Assembly (NCBI GenBank): GCA_945926565.1
Contig: CAMELY010000102.1
Span: forward strand, 1 to 5,327
Length of the DNA stretch: 5,327 nt
Source: an uncultured Clostridia bacterium
GTDB taxonomy: Bacteria > Bacillota > Clostridia > Oscillospirales > Oscillospiraceae
Reading direction: 5' to 3'
A model generated the notes under the pieces. That model ran no database searches. It was not told the DNA's origin and saw only the letters and a list, made by a program, of their open reading frames with translations. Below are positions 4,796 to 5,327 of this stretch, in pieces (within the stretch, counting starts at the first letter, position 1; each line of letters opens with the position of its first letter). A program made the position numbers and the translations under genes.

Positions 4796-5327
4796 CGGTC
4801 TGCTCCTCCCTTTTTCCGCTTCTCCTGCCGCTGCTCGTCCGCCTCGTAGGCCTGGATAATCCGCTGCACCAGTACATGGCGCACCACGTCCGACCCGGTG
4901 AGGCGGCAGATGGCGATGTCCTCCACCCCCTTGAGCACCCGCATGGCCTCCTTGAGGCCGGAGACCTTGTCCCCGGGCAGGTCGATCTGGGTGACGTCGC
5001 CGGTAATGACGATTTTCGACCCGAAGCCCATGCGGGTCAAAAACATCTTCATCTGCTCTTTTGAGGTGTTCTGGGCCTCGTCCAGGATGATGAAGGAGTC
5101 GTCCAGGGTGCGGCCCCGCATGTAGGCCAGAGGGGCCACCTCGATATTGCCCCGCTCCAGATACTTCTGGTAGGTCTCCGCCCCCAGCATATCAAAGAGG
5201 GCGTCGTACAGGGGGCGCAGGTAGGGGTCCACCTTGCTCTGCAAATCCCCGGGCAAAAAGCCCAGCCGCTCCCCTGCCGCCACAGCGGGGCGGGTGAGTA
5301 TGATGCGGTGGACCTCCTCCGCCCGGA
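4792..5327 (-). CDS. phoH: PhoH family ATPase (5' end cut off by window edge)
   Basis: A cytoplasmic ATPase of the PhoH (PhoH-like, P-loop) family, probably linked to RNA metabolism and found next to ybeY across bacteria. The visible part is the C-terminal 177 codons, plus 2 nt of another. It begins with [18 protein letters not shown], a strongly conserved PhoH block, followed by [20 protein letters not shown] (24-43 of the visible part). The Walker B segment is FIILDEAQN (78-86), and the sensor-like [12 protein letters not shown] is at 107-118. The Walker A loop must lie to the right of the window. The family is usually about 320-350 residues, so roughly half is missing. The C-terminus is short, charged and Lys/Arg-rich. 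Its TGA overlaps the ybeY ATG. A GTG at 5283-5281 is an internal Val codon, not a start, because conserved PhoH sequence continues upstream of it. Confidence 0.96.
   Translation of the reverse strand, partial: RAEEVHRIILTRPAVAAGERLGFLPGDLQSKVDPYLRPLYDALFDMLGAETYQKYLERGNIEVAPLAYMRGRTLDDSFIILDEAQNTSKEQMKMFLTRMGFGSKIVITGDVTQIDLPGDKVSGLKEAMRVLKGVEDIAICRLTGSDVVRHVLVQRIIQAYEADEQRQEKRKKGGADR
4803..4810 (-). promoter_or_regulatory. Shine-Dalgarno site of ybeY inside phoH
   Basis: GGGAGGAG encodes part of the phoH C-terminus and stands 7 nt before the ybeY ATG. With the ATGA overlap it indicates translational coupling of the two genes. Confidence 0.8.

Noticed and set aside
5281..5283. GTG as the phoH start
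   Set aside because: The frame stays open to the window edge, and the codons upstream of the GTG encode the conserved HRIILTRPA block of PhoH.
1..5327. CRISPR arrays, tRNA or rRNA genes, insertion sequences, prophage or defence genes
   Set aside because: No spaced direct-repeat array, clover-leaf-like or rRNA-like stretch, transposase or phage-type frame was seen on either strand; the coding space is taken up by the genes listed.

Overview
The window is a GC-rich stretch of bacterial chromosome in which every supportable gene lies on the minus strand. It reads from the right edge to the left: phoH (5' end cut off), ybeY, dgkA, era, a TraX-family membrane protein gene, yqzL, recO, and an MFS transporter gene (3' end cut off). 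The phoH-ybeY-dgkA-era-yqzL-recO order is the conserved Firmicutes 'era' neighbourhood. High GC, a Gram-positive-type DgkA, a YqzL homologue, and hairpin repeats ending in GCCCCTACA together suggest a GC-rich gut-type Clostridia, perhaps the Oscillospiraceae (Flavonifractor/Lawsonibacter-like). That placement is inference; no rRNA or other direct marker is present.

Layout. phoH and ybeY overlap by 4 bp (ATGA), and dgkA starts 1 nt after ybeY ends. A 76-nt gap with a perfect GC-rich hairpin separates dgkA from era. The TraX-family gene begins with GTG 3 nt after era. After 57 nt comes yqzL, a 45-codon gene that a usual length cut-off would miss. Another 76-nt gap with a second, related hairpin precedes recO, and 81 nt after recO the MFS gene starts. 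No convincing promoter or rho-independent terminator was found, so the genes are probably read mainly from a promoter to the right of the window. There is no gene-free stretch longer than about 100 bases.

Function. PhoH (ATPase), YbeY (rRNA-processing/quality-control metalloprotein) and Era (16S rRNA/30S assembly GTPase) form a ribosome-maturation theme. DgkA (lipid kinase) belongs to undecaprenol/lipid recycling and RecO to RecFOR recombination. The TraX-family protein and the MFS transporter are accessory membrane proteins in positions that differ from the classical Bacillus order (which, from memory, has pgpH between phoH and ybeY, cdd between dgkA and era, and glyQ after recO).

No undescribed system is evident. 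The points most worth a second look are the two related hairpin repeats, one of which forms the dgkA stop codon and the other of which may carry the recO ribosome binding site; a DgkA with Gly at the position of a metal-binding Glu; and the TraX-family gene inserted between era and yqzL.
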